Below are positions 6,410-13,183 of a stretch of 14,718 nucleotides of DNA, piece by piece. Within the stretch, counting starts at the first letter, position 1. Every line of letters starts with the position of its first letter. The position numbers and the translations under genes are program-made. The notes under the pieces were generated by a model. That model saw only the letters and a program-made list of their open reading frames with translations. It made no database searches and was not told the DNA's origin. Source of the DNA: Nitrososphaeraceae archaeon (GTDB taxonomy: Archaea; Thermoproteota; Nitrososphaeria; Nitrososphaerales; Nitrososphaeraceae); contig JAICHI010000011.1 in the NCBI GenBank assembly GCA_025922735.1, forward strand, positions 1-14,718, in the 5' to 3' direction.

Positions 6410-7149
6410 TGTACTTCCTCCCTTAGTTCAGTTTCATTGCCAAAGTACCTTTGCATCAATGCCTGCTTTTGGATTTCATAGACCATCTTGCAGCCGCCAA
6501 TTGCCTTTTCAAGGCATTCATCAAACTGCTCAGGCGCAAGTCTGCCGTCTAGCTGCAATAGCGTTACTTGTTCTAGCCTAGGCATGTATGCAACCGGCAT
6601 ATCTGCCTGACCTTCCTTATCCTCTTCATCGTTAATATCTAGCACGATCCTGTTATCGACTTTGCCTGCAGCGCACGAAGCTACCAGATCGTGCATGCTG
6701 ATGCCGGCATCTGCCAATGCAACTGAAGCAGCCGTGATGCCTGCGCAGCGTGAGCCACCATCGGATTGAAGTACCTCCACAAAAACGTCGATTGCTGCTC
6801 TAGGATAGTCCTGGAGCATAAGCGCCGGTTCTAGTGACTCGCGCATTACCTTAGAGATCTCGATTTCCCTTCTTGAAGGGGCAGGGTTCTTGCGCGTGTC
6901 CGTGGAGAAGGGGACCATGTGATAACGGCAGCGAAGCACGCATCTGTCGGGAAGCGCCATGTGCTTTGGGTGCACTTCTCGAGGACCATATACTGCAGCT
7001 AGTATCTTATTCTTACCAAATTCAATGAAGGCGGAACCGTCAGCATTTTTCACCGCACCCACAGTTATCTTGACAGTGCGTAACTCGTCAGCGCCTCTTC
7101 CGTCTATCCTTTTGCCATTTTCATCTATCAAATTTCTTATTTGAGTCAT
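6406..7149 (-). CDS. rrp41: Exosome subunit Rrp41 (catalytic RNase PH subunit)
   Basis: Rrp41 is the phosphorolytic 3'-5' exoribonuclease subunit of the archaeal exosome; it uses phosphate to release nucleoside diphosphates and can run in reverse to add tails. Motifs: RIDGRGADELR (14-24), ADGSAFIEFGKNKILAAVYGPRE (36-58), SRREIEISKVMRESLEPALML (92-112), the phosphate-binding GGSRCAGITAASVALADAGI (131-150), and DMPVAYMP (183-190) with the catalytic Asp183. At 247 residues it is full length. A GGTGA ribosome-binding site (minus strand, 7153-7157) precedes the ATG by 3 bases, and the gene overlaps the Rrp4 stop by 4 bases, so the three exosome subunits are tightly coupled in expression. Confidence 0.97.
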   Translation of the reverse strand: MTQIRNLIDENGKRIDGRGADELRTVKITVGAVKNADGSAFIEFGKNKILAAVYGPREVHPKHMALPDRCVLRCRYHMVPFSTDTRKNPAPSRREIEISKVMRESLEPALMLQDYPRAAIDVFVEVLQSDGGSRCAGITAASVALADAGISMHDLVASCAAGKVDNRIVLDINDEEDKEGQADMPVAYMPRLEQVTLLQLDGRLAPEQFDECLEKAIGGCKMVYEIQKQALMQRYFGNETELREEVQ

Positions 7150-7934
7150 TTTTCACCTTCGACCTCCAATTCTTCTTCCACCTCATCAATGGTAGATTCA
7201 ATTTCTGCTGGTTTAGTAGCACCTGCAATAAGGGGGCCCCTCTCTTGCGGCGGTTGCGTATCTGGTACATTCAAAAGCCCTTTAATACGCTGCGTCAAGT
7301 TTGACGTGTGTGCTTCCTCTTCTACCATCACTATTGCTCTGACTGCCAAGTTTACTCCCTCAGGAGACCTGCCTGTCACGACTACAATTCCATTCTGACC
7401 TATGAGCACCCGAGTCTCGGTCGCCTGCTCTATGGTCTGGATCATAGAGCCACGCTTGCCTATCAGGCGTGGAACTCGTGTTGCAGATATTCTGAGCAGT
7501 TCTCCCCTTGGGATCTTACCAAGGTCTCGATCCTGAACAGTAAGCATCGGGTCCCGCGTCCGGTCAAATGCGATAATCCTTGCGGTTATCATGTCGCCTA
7601 TTGCAAAATGCTTGGTCATGTCATCCCTTGCGGGAGAAAAATCTCTTCCAAATACATCTTGGGCAGGCAGATGAGCAGAAAAGCAAGAGTTGATGTCTAC
7701 TTCCCACGAGAGGGACGAGTGGTCAATGATCTTGCCGATCACAAGGTCATTTACGCGTGGAATATAAACGCCGGATAGTGGTATAACTTTGACGCCATCC
7801 CGTCCGGTCTCCGCAATACCAATCCTCGTAGCAATGAGAGCATTGCCTGATTTGATAACGTTCATGAGTGGCCTAAAGTTTCCCTCGGCAATCTTGTCTC
7901 CGGGGACGACGTATCTTCTCTTCACCTCATGCAT
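7146..7934 (-). CDS. rrp4: Exosome RNA-binding cap subunit Rrp4
   Basis: Rrp4 forms the RNA-binding cap over the Rrp41/Rrp42 ring and recruits substrates, with some preference for A-rich RNA in Sulfolobus. Domains: N-terminal domain (1-60, VVPGDKIAEG), S1 domain (about 62-136, LVIGKIIDHSSLSWEVDIN), and KH domain (about 145-210) with the loop IGKRG at 158-162. A Glu-rich acidic tail (about 244-262) extends past the KH domain and is not needed for the fold; it might be a protein contact. Start ATG at 7934 is supported by the family N-terminus. A GGTGA lies 11 bases before it. There is a 127-base spacer to SDO1 with possible promoters. Confidence 0.96.
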   Translation of the reverse strand: MHEVKRRYVVPGDKIAEGNFRPLMNVIKSGNALIATRIGIAETGRDGVKVIPLSGVYIPRVNDLVIGKIIDHSSLSWEVDINSCFSAHLPAQDVFGRDFSPARDDMTKHFAIGDMITARIIAFDRTRDPMLTVQDRDLGKIPRGELLRISATRVPRLIGKRGSMIQTIEQATETRVLIGQNGIVVVTGRSPEGVNLAVRAIVMVEEEAHTSNLTQRIKGLLNVPDTQPPQERGPLIAGATKPAEIESTIDEVEEELEVEGEK

Positions 7935-7976
7935 GGCTCAAAAGCTCACCACTGGGGCAAAAAAGCCTTCTGAAAG

Positions 7977-7985
7977 CATATAGTC
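7977..7985 (-). promoter_or_regulatory. Candidate promoter of the Rrp4-Rrp41-Rrp42 operon
   Basis: GACTATATG on the minus strand would start transcription near 7955, giving a short leader that includes a GGTGA ribosome-binding site (about 7946-7950) before the Rrp4 ATG. Between the box and the start there is also a small palindrome, GGC-A6-GCC at 7956-7967, which on the transcribed strand gives a T6 run and could instead end SDO1 transcripts. Confidence 0.4.
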
Positions 7986-8031
7986 ATTTTTCATTATTTT
8001 CTTTTTTCTCCTTTGCTGGTAGGTTATATCG

Positions 8032-8049
8032 CACTTATATTTTTAAGTG
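8032..8049 (-). repeat. Inverted repeat around a TATA-like box between SDO1 and Rrp4
   Basis: Arms CACTTA (8032-8037) and TAAGTG (8044-8049) are perfectly complementary with a 6-base AT-only spacer. On the minus strand the whole reads CACTTAAAAATATAAGTG, containing a TATA-like core. A dimeric regulator could bind here and block or assist a promoter that would give Rrp4 a leader of about 80 bases. It begins only 13 bases before the SDO1 stop codon ends the upstream gene, so it lies wholly in the spacer. Confidence 0.4.
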
Positions 8050-8061
8050 TAGGTCATAAGT

Positions 8062-8748
8062 TTAGTCTTCCCTTACCTGGGCAGATCCCTTTGTTACTGC
8101 GCCAAGCCGGTCAAGAAATTGCCCCCTGATACTAGCATTCATATCAAGCACCGCCTTGAGCGATCCATCTGCAAGCCATTCCTCGGATCTAAGGTCCCCC
8201 GTAGACTTTAGTACGCTGTATGACTGGGCTGCAAATTGTGGCGGGACAGTTACTGTCAGCTTAGCAGTCTCCGACCTTAAGGGTAGTATCTTGCGTAGCG
8301 CATCAACTAGTGTCTTGGCTTGATCCTCCACTTTTTTGAATGGATCTATCGGCACCCTTACTTCTTCCATAGCAGCCTCTATCCTCACTACAGGGTGCGG
8401 CAAGTGGGTCTTGGGGTCAACAAAACTCCTATTTATGAACTGCACTATCTGCCTCTTCTTCTCCTCAACCATCTTCCTACGCTGGTCCGTAGTGAGATTA
8501 AGCTCCCCTCTTGCGAGGATCTGCTTGGCCACATCCGCTGAATCGGTGGTCTTAAAGTGCTTCATCATCTTCTCGCTTGATGCCCTTGAGCCTTTATTGG
8601 CGTCAGAATAAATCTCATCTGACACAAGCGCGCCCGAAATATCGGATCTCTTGCCCATCTTGTACTCGAGGGCTGGGTCCGGCTTGACCAGCAGCTCAAA
8701 CTTGTCGCCGTCCAAAACGAGGCGAGCGACTGTGAATTTGTCTGTCAT
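8062..8748 (-). CDS. sdo1: Ribosome maturation protein SDO1 (SBDS)
   Basis: SBDS releases the anti-association factor IF6/eIF6 from the nascent large subunit (with an EF-2-like GTPase in eukaryotes). The 228-residue protein has the three expected domains: FYSH (about 1-90, MTDKFTVARLVLDGDKFELLVKP start), a helical middle domain (about 95-165) with the strongly conserved DPKTHLPHPVVRIEAAMEE at 111-129, and a C-terminal ferredoxin-like domain (165-228) with LTVTVPPQFAAQSY. It heads the exosome gene group, as in many archaea. A TATA box ATATATATTC is centred 28 nt before the ATG, so the transcript is probably leaderless. The gene is divergent from rpoD. Confidence 0.95.
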   Translation of the reverse strand: MTDKFTVARLVLDGDKFELLVKPDPALEYKMGKRSDISGALVSDEIYSDANKGSRASSEKMMKHFKTTDSADVAKQILARGELNLTTDQRRKMVEEKKRQIVQFINRSFVDPKTHLPHPVVRIEAAMEEVRVPIDPFKKVEDQAKTLVDALRKILPLRSETAKLTVTVPPQFAAQSYSVLKSTGDLRSEEWLADGSLKAVLDMNASIRGQFLDRLGAVTKGSAQVRED

Positions 8749-8770
8749 TTAGTAAGATTATCCATTTCCG

Positions 8771-8780
8771 GAATATATAT
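8771..8780 (-). promoter_or_regulatory. TATA box of SDO1
   Basis: ATATATATTC on the minus strand is centred 28 nt before the SDO1 ATG at 8748. Confidence 0.6.
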
Positions 8781-8818
8781 GCCTGTCAGGACTAAGAATT
8801 TTTGCAAGTTTCGGTAGA

Positions 8819-8826
8819 TTTTTAAG
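8819..8826 (+). promoter_or_regulatory. TATA box of rpoD
   Basis: TTTTTAAG is centred about 30 nt before the TTG start of rpoD at 8853. It supports that unusual start, because a transcript would begin only a few bases before it. Confidence 0.5.
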
Positions 8827-8852
8827 GTTGTTTTGGATAGCTCTGATAAGTA

Positions 8853-9509
8853 TTGGCTTCTGCATCTGCTGAAATTGTTGAAAAATCAAATGAGAGGGTT
8901 GTTGTCAGATTTAGCAATATTCCACGACAATATGTGAATTCCCTCAGAAGGCTGGCTATAAGTGAAGTCTCCACGCTGGCAATAGATGACGTTGTGGTTC
9001 TTGAAAATTCATCCGTTATGCACGACGAAGCAGTTGCACATAGGCTTGGGCTAATACCGCTCCGCACTGATCCTGGGAGGTTCGTAATGCCTCAAGAGTG
9101 CGACTGCAAGAGTACGCTTGGATGCAGCAAGTGCCGGGTTCTCTTGGTCCTTGACGCAGAGGCAAATGAAAAGACCGTGGCCGTAACCTCAGGCGAGCTT
9201 GTGTCAGAAGATGAGATGGTTAAACCCGTCAGTAAAGACATTCCGATCGTCGTTCTGGCGCCCAATCAAAAATTAAAATTTGAAGCGTATGCAAGGCTTG
9301 GCGTTGGCAAAGACCATGCGAAGTGGCAGCCAACGTCCGCTGCAGTAGTAAAAGATGGCAAGAATGAGGATGAGACAATACTGATCGTAGAATCAAATGG
9401 CGCCTTGACGGCCGAAGAGATACTGCTGGCTGCCGGAGAGCGGCTCTTTGCAAAGGTCAAGAGCTTCAAACAGTTAGTATCGTCGCTGAAGGTTCCAAAA
9501 AACGCCTAG
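8853..9509 (+). CDS. rpoD: RNA polymerase subunit D (Rpo3), form without Fe-S domain
   Basis: This archaeal counterpart of Rpb3 and bacterial alpha pairs with subunit L to nucleate polymerase assembly. Conserved parts: dimerisation domain (FSNIPRQYVNSLRRLAISEV, 20-39), AVAHRLGLIPLRTD (60-73), an Rpb3-like zinc loop C83-x-C85-x5-C91-x2-C94, and ARLGVGKDHAKWQPTSA (147-163). Many archaeal D subunits carry a ferredoxin-like [4Fe-4S] insertion right after the KWQP segment. Here KWQPTSAAV runs within about 15 residues into ETILIVESNGALTAEEIL, so the insertion is absent, in line with 218 residues against about 265 in Sulfolobus. Start is TTG at 8853: an in-frame TAA lies at 8847 and the next ATG is at residue 56. 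It begins the ribosomal block. Confidence 0.95.
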   Translation: MASASAEIVEKSNERVVVRFSNIPRQYVNSLRRLAISEVSTLAIDDVVVLENSSVMHDEAVAHRLGLIPLRTDPGRFVMPQECDCKSTLGCSKCRVLLVLDAEANEKTVAVTSGELVSEDEMVKPVSKDIPIVVLAPNQKLKFEAYARLGVGKDHAKWQPTSAAVVKDGKNEDETILIVESNGALTAEEILLAAGERLFAKVKSFKQLVSSLKVPKNA

Positions 9510-9721
9510 ATATCAGGCTTAGACATAAGGCTCTTGTCATTGTCAAGGTACGACCTTTAAAGACGGCTTGGAAGTGAAGCAATATCGATTCTAAATGATC
9601 TATTGGTCCTCGATCCATACAAGCTAGTTAAAGTACACGTTCGAGCGGTCAAATGGTAGCTGTAAGTCCTCATAGCCATTACATTTATTTGGGGAATTTC
9701 GAGTACCCGTTTGTATTACAC
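9510..9721 (+). other. Spacer between rpoD and rpl18e
   Basis: No gene is supported in these 212 bases. Some archaea carry a tRNA-Leu gene at this place in the cluster; I looked for a cloverleaf and found only an isolated GTTCGA at about 9640 without matching arms. A TATA-like CATTTATTT at 9682-9690 lies about 36 nt before the preferred rpl18e start, suggesting that the ribosomal genes have a promoter separate from rpoD. Confidence 0.5.
9682..9690 (+). promoter_or_regulatory. TATA-like box of rpl18e
   Basis: CATTTATTT is centred about 36 nt before the ATG at 9722. A transcript from here would exclude the alternative ATG at 9653. Confidence 0.35.
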
Positions 9722-10072
9722 ATGTTTGCCCAGACAGTGATTGATAACACAATTTGGACTCTTCGCAATGCCTTTAAGAGGAACAAAGCACCGATATGGC
9801 GGGCTCTCCAAGAGGAGCTTGCAGGCCCCAGGGCTAACCGGCGTGAGATTAATGTCAGGAGGCTTGCACAGATAACCAAAGCAAATGAGGTGGTAGTCGT
9901 TCCCGGTAAGGTTCTAGGAACTGGGAGTCTTGGCCACAAGCTGACGGTTTGCGCTTTTTCAATATCAGAAACCGCTGCAAAGAAAATCATAGAGTCTGGC
10001 GGCAAGGTGGTGACGTTTGATGATTTGATCAATAAGCACCCCGATGGCAAAGGAGTGAGAATAATTGGTTGA
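9722..10072 (+). CDS. rpl18e: Ribosomal protein eL18 (L18e)
   Basis: This is a large-subunit ribosomal protein of the L18e/L15 fold. From the ATG at 9722 it has 116 residues, close to the archaeal norm of about 120. Conserved stretches include WRALQEELAGPRANRREINVRRLAQ and VVVPGKVLGTGSLGHKLTVCAFSIS, then FDDLINKHPDGKGVRIIG. The frame is open upstream to an ATG at 9653, but those 23 residues (MVAVSPHSHYIY and on) have no counterpart in the family, and the TATA-like box at 9682-9690 favours the shorter form. The stop overlaps the start of rpl13 by 8 bases. Confidence 0.93.
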   Translation: MFAQTVIDNTIWTLRNAFKRNKAPIWRALQEELAGPRANRREINVRRLAQITKANEVVVVPGKVLGTGSLGHKLTVCAFSISETAAKKIIESGGKVVTFDDLINKHPDGKGVRIIG

Positions 10073-10532
10073 GCAAAAAACGGTACAGAAGCAGCAAGAG
10101 TCTCTAGTAATAGTTGATGCAACCAACTGCATTGCTGGTAGGATGTGCTCACATGTTTCAAAACTGTTATTGCAAGGTAACAAAGTTGCGATTGTCAACG
10201 CCGAGAAGGCAATGCTATCAGGTAACCGCTACAAGACAATTGACTCATACAAAGAACATTTGGAAATCAATTCTGTGACAAACCCCATTCACGGCCCCTT
10301 TCACCCAAGGAGGCCAGACACCATCATATCTAAGATGGTAAGGGGAATGGTGCCAAAGCGTAAGCCAGACGGGATAGGGGCATTCAAGCACTTGAGGGTG
10401 TATATGGGAGTTCCTGATCGTATGAAAGAGGCCAAGATGGAGTCGTTTGACGACTCAAAGATTACCAAGCCGGAGTCCTACTATATTTCTATAGCTGAAG
10501 TTGCCAAGCAGATAGGATGGAAGGGAGAATGA
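10065..10532 (+). CDS. rpl13: Ribosomal protein uL13
   Basis: uL13 is an early-assembling large-subunit protein. The 155 residues contain VIVDATNCIAGRMCSHVSKLL (about 15-35), VNAEKAMLSGNRYKT, and the archaeal/eukaryotic signature GPFHPRRPDTIISKMVRGMVP followed by KHLRVYMGVPD. The start is TTG at 10065, supported by a Shine-Dalgarno GGAGTGA at 10051-10057 with a 7-base spacing and by the lack of any other start before the conserved core. The TTG lies inside the last codons of rpl18e, so expression is coupled. Confidence 0.95.
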   Translation: MVEQKTVQKQQESLVIVDATNCIAGRMCSHVSKLLLQGNKVAIVNAEKAMLSGNRYKTIDSYKEHLEINSVTNPIHGPFHPRRPDTIISKMVRGMVPKRKPDGIGAFKHLRVYMGVPDRMKEAKMESFDDSKITKPESYYISIAEVAKQIGWKGE

Positions 10533-10975
10533 TAAACAAGATAGAGTTGTATCCGGGGCAACGCAAGACAAGTAAGGCCGTCGCTACAATAGTTAAGGGA
10601 ACCGGCAAGGTAAGGATGAACAACAGGCCGGCAGAGCTTGTGACTCCTGAAATCGCAAGAGAGCTCCTCCTTACACCGCTTACACTTATAGGTGAATTGC
10701 GCAACAGGATTGACGTCGATGTCCAAGTCCACGGTGGTGGCTTCATGGGACAGGCGTTTGCAAGTGCCGTTGCAATTTCACGTGCCCTCACAGGGCAGGA
10801 GAAGGGTGGCAAGGACCCAAAGGAGCATCCTCTCACAAAGAGCATGCGCGAAGAGATAAGGAAAAAAATAGCAGAATATGACAGACACCTGTTATCTGGA
10901 GACAGCAGGCAGACAGAATCCAAGAAATTTGGCGGGCCGAGCGCACGACGCAGAAGGCAAAAGTCGTACCGTTAA
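10529..10975 (+). CDS. rps9: Ribosomal protein uS9
   Basis: uS9 is a small-subunit head protein whose C-terminal tail reaches the P-site tRNA. The sequence shows YPGQRKTSKAVATIVKGTGK near the start, the GGGFMGQAFASAVAISRAL segment, EYDRHLLSGDSRQTESKKFGG, and the invariant end ARRRRQKSYR. Two starts are possible: ATG at 10517 or ATG at 10529. I prefer 10529 because it forms the ATGA overlap with the rpl13 stop and has a purine-rich GGAAGGGAGA just before it; the loss is four residues. It closes the block; rpoN and rpoK, which often follow in archaea, are absent here. A convergent cyclase gene lies 44 bases away. Confidence 0.95.
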   Translation: MINKIELYPGQRKTSKAVATIVKGTGKVRMNNRPAELVTPEIARELLLTPLTLIGELRNRIDVDVQVHGGGFMGQAFASAVAISRALTGQEKGGKDPKEHPLTKSMREEIRKKIAEYDRHLLSGDSRQTESKKFGGPSARRRRQKSYR

Positions 10976-11019
10976 ATTTCCCTTTCTTGACAGAGATGTT
11001 ATGTATAGTCAGTCCACCT

Positions 11020-11841
11020 TCAGCTGCGGACATCGCTCATCGAATACACCTTGTAAAGCTGGCCAGTCTGCCTGTCGGTGTATCTCCATTCATCCGAGCT
11101 GAACTTGACCTCATTAAATTTAGACTTGATCGAAGGATGTAGCATCTTATACACATCTTGTCCAATTGAGATCATATTGGGCCCTGTAAGCGAGGTTATC
11201 TTGGCAGCTATGTTCATACAATATCCCAGAATGTCGATCTGGGAGCTTCGGTCATGGCCGTACTGCACAATAACATTTTCGCCCTCGTCCATCCCTATCT
11301 TGACGTTCAGCTCTGGATAGTCATATTGGTTGAGAATAGGGTTAATACCGTTCCTTACTACCGCAAGCATCGACCTGGCGCATTGTACCGCTCTATCGCA
11401 TGCAAGCAGCTTGTTATAGCTTGCTGGAAAGAACGAAATGACGGCATCTCCCACATATTTGAGTACGTAGCCTTTGTGGTTGTAAATAACCTGCGAAATT
11501 TCATATGTGAAAGCCCTGATTATTGTTGTCAGCTTATCAGCTGGCAAAGTCATGCTCATATTAGTTGACCCCACCAGATCGGCGTAGGTTATCACAAGCG
11601 GAACCTTGGTACTAACATGACTGAGAAGGAATTCTTGGCCCGGCTTGAACGATGCGTCGTATTGGAAACGGCGCTTGAGGGCCCTCCACAGCCTGTCCTG
11701 AGTCTGCGAGACAAGGGTTTCGGAGTCAACTATCTTAGCATCTTCATTGCTCTTGCTCGCATTATTCATCATCATGTTGAAAAGGCCCTTGCTGGTGTTA
11801 TCCGGTTCGCTCTCCTTCTTGGTATCTTTTGGGGGAGCCAA
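11020..11841 (-). CDS. Class III nucleotidyl cyclase, adenylate-type residues, soluble
   Basis: It should make cAMP from ATP. The N-terminal 80 residues are polar with no membrane segment or known sensor domain. The cyclase homology domain covers about 81-270. Metal-binding Asp88 (TYADLVGST) and Asp132 (KYVGDAV) are present. Adenine-selecting residues match adenylate cyclases: Lys128 (three residues before Gly131) and Asp203 (DILG). The transition-state pair, Asn and Arg in most enzymes, reads N210 and K214 (MNIAAKI), so Arg is replaced by Lys. The usual GIxxG loop reads KIGMDEGENV. The start is TTG at 11841, with TTTAAA about 30 nt before it and a TAA in frame immediately upstream; an internal ATG at Met23-25 would remove only a low-complexity segment. 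It shares a 69-bp promoter region with the unknown helical gene. cAMP receptors are poorly known in this phylum. Confidence 0.87.
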   Translation of the reverse strand: MAPPKDTKKESEPDNTSKGLFNMMMNNASKSNEDAKIVDSETLVSQTQDRLWRALKRRFQYDASFKPGQEFLLSHVSTKVPLVITYADLVGSTNMSMTLPADKLTTIIRAFTYEISQVIYNHKGYVLKYVGDAVISFFPASYNKLLACDRAVQCARSMLAVVRNGINPILNQYDYPELNVKIGMDEGENVIVQYGHDRSSQIDILGYCMNIAAKITSLTGPNMISIGQDVYKMLHPSIKSKFNEVKFSSDEWRYTDRQTGQLYKVYSMSDVRS

Positions 11842-11869
11842 ATCTTAGTTAAGTTTGTCGTCTGTTCCA

Positions 11870-11875
11870 TTTAAA
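11870..11875 (-). promoter_or_regulatory. TATA box of the cyclase gene
   Basis: TTTAAA is centred about 30 nt before the TTG start at 11841. It sits only about 10 bases from the TATA box of the divergent gene, so binding at one may affect the other. Confidence 0.45.
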
Positions 11876-11880
11876 CGTGG

Positions 11881-11888
11881 ATATATTA
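11881..11888 (+). promoter_or_regulatory. TATA box of the divergent helical-protein gene
   Basis: ATATATTA is centred about 26 nt before the ATG at 11911, pointing to a leaderless message and favouring this ATG over the TTG at 11908. Confidence 0.5.
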
Positions 11889-11910
11889 GACCCTGCTAAA
11901 CACCCTTTTG

Positions 11911-12786
11911 ATGGTGAGGGCACCACTTAAGGGAGAAGACTATTTTTGCAGGAAGGTAAATGCATCGGCTGAGAAGGTGCAAGAGGCTTTTCTTGAGGCC
12001 GTCAAGTCTGCCATTACGATGAGCCAAGCAAATGCAATGCTGGGCGACGGCACAATAACTCAGGCCGACACTTTTGACCCACAGAATGTCCAGAAGTTCT
12101 TCCAACAACTTGGAAACGCCCTGGAAGACTGGACGTTTAGCGGCGTCTTGAAATCAACTACAGAAGACATGCACAGATTATACTCAACATTTACGAAAGA
12201 GGCCGATAAGTTTTACGTCAGTGCATATTTTGGCATCCAGTTCCATGAGCTGCCTTACTACAGAGTTGATCGGCGCGTCATCGAAATACAGAAGGAGCTT
12301 GCAAGAATTGAGGGCAGAGCGACTTCTGTTTTGAGCAAGATGACAGAGGCTGCAAATACCGTGCTTGCTACTGAGCTGGAAAAGAGAGGCTATGCTAATT
12401 TAGGGTTTGAGGAACTTTTTGCGAAAATGTTTGACGACGAAAAGCTAATCGAGGAGCTTAACGAGAAGAGTGCAGTTGTTGAAAGTCAGTTTACCCAGGT
12501 TGGGGTGGCACGCGACAAGGTAAGCGAGCTTCTTTCAGAACTAAACAATCTGCTCATAAAATTTTACCAGACATCGCCAGTCCTGATTGATTACAATAGG
12601 CTCATGCAAGGCGAAGAAGGTATCACCAACTACTTTGATATTGAAGTCATAAAGAAGAACAAGAAGATGAAAAGAAGAGAAGCATTCATTGACACTATAA
12701 AAATGCCAAAAGAGGCTGCTGACATGCTCTCAGGTGAGATTGGCGCTTTGGGAGAAACGCTGCGCAAGTTGCAATCTAGTTTCTGA
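11911..12786 (+). CDS. Unknown helical, coiled-coil-rich cytoplasmic protein (291 aa)
   Basis: I do not recognise a family. The protein is strongly acidic and helical, without signal peptide, membrane segment or paired cysteines (one Cys, in YFCRKV near residue 14). Residues 20-55 and 80-110 form amphipathic segments. A long coiled-coil-like stretch runs from about 130 (RRVIEIQKELARIEG) to 160, and another from about 185 to 230 (EELNEKSAVVESQF to LSELNNLLIKFY). A basic patch KKNKKMKRRE at about 250-259 precedes a final helix. Such a layout suits a scaffold, a membrane-curvature or cell-division accessory, or a signalling partner, but none can be shown. The TTG three bases upstream (11908) is an alternative start. 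Base use looks like that of its neighbours. Confidence 0.8.
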   Translation: MVRAPLKGEDYFCRKVNASAEKVQEAFLEAVKSAITMSQANAMLGDGTITQADTFDPQNVQKFFQQLGNALEDWTFSGVLKSTTEDMHRLYSTFTKEADKFYVSAYFGIQFHELPYYRVDRRVIEIQKELARIEGRATSVLSKMTEAANTVLATELEKRGYANLGFEELFAKMFDDEKLIEELNEKSAVVESQFTQVGVARDKVSELLSELNNLLIKFYQTSPVLIDYNRLMQGEEGITNYFDIEVIKKNKKMKRREAFIDTIKMPKEAADMLSGEIGALGETLRKLQSSF

Positions 12787-13183
12787 TGTTATTGATCACC
12801 TCAAGCGCAGTTAACGCAGAATTGGAGTGCAAAACTGACTGACACGAGCACAAGTGAGGACGCAAAATCAAGTTGATAAAAACATGAAGAGTCGCTATGA
12901 GAGTTCCGGTTACAAGCTAGCTATAGATAATATAATATTCCGTCAATATAAGCAGGATGATAATCACGATGCACAGCGGAATGCTTCACTATGCAGACAA
13001 TGTCGTTATTGTTGCCTGGGAGACTATATAGTTCCCACTTGAGTCTGCCCATACCGAGGGCATAGCTAATCTGCTTCTCTTACGCTCCAAGTGAAAAAGC
13101 CTAGATCAAATGATGACCCGATAAAGGCGTAGGAAAGGTCCTGATATTCATTGATGATGTGGTTTCTATACAGCAGCCTAATG
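12787..13183 (+). other. Gene-poor interval with small hairpins
   Basis: I find no convincing gene in these roughly 400 bases. AT-rich TATA-like tracts occur at about 12922-12938 and 13023-13030. After the second lies a nested inverted repeat: CACTTG (13036-13041) with CAAGTG (13088-13093), enclosing TGCCC (13046-13050) with GGGCA (13058-13062); an A5 run follows. This could be a small RNA of about 60 bases. A frame ending at 13042 (GTG 12854 or ATG 12884) encodes a basic peptide with CRQCRYCC near its end, but it lacks a ribosome-binding site or family likeness. Confidence 0.35.

Noticed and set aside
5829..6581. Long plus-strand open frame of 250 codons
   Set aside because: It is antisense to the Rrp42 and Rrp41 genes, which are unmistakable; its Ser/Thr/Leu-rich product is typical of an antisense shadow.
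9600..9660. Possible tRNA between rpoD and rpl18e, based on a GTTCGA motif and the known position of a tRNA in other archaea
   Set aside because: No acceptor, D or anticodon stems can be assembled around the motif.
9653..9721. Longer start for eL18 at ATG 9653
   Set aside because: The additional 23 residues have no family counterpart, and the TATA-like box lies inside that extension.
12957..13031. Short frame with the peptide LHYADNVVIVAWETI
   Set aside because: It is only about 24 residues, with no start signal and a stop in frame shortly upstream. It may be chance or a remnant.
12854..13042. 62-aa frame with CRQCRYCC near its end
   Set aside because: Its first start is GTG without a ribosome-binding site, the composition is not protein-like over most of its length, and no family is recognised. 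The Cys cluster alone is too weak.
13110..13160. C/D-box small RNA candidate: ATGATGA (13110-13116), CTGA (13141-13144), TGATGA (13152-13157)
   Set aside because: The distance from C to D' box is 24 nt, about twice the usual archaeal spacing, and no final CTGA D box follows the second TGATGA. No clear rRNA or tRNA target was recognised.
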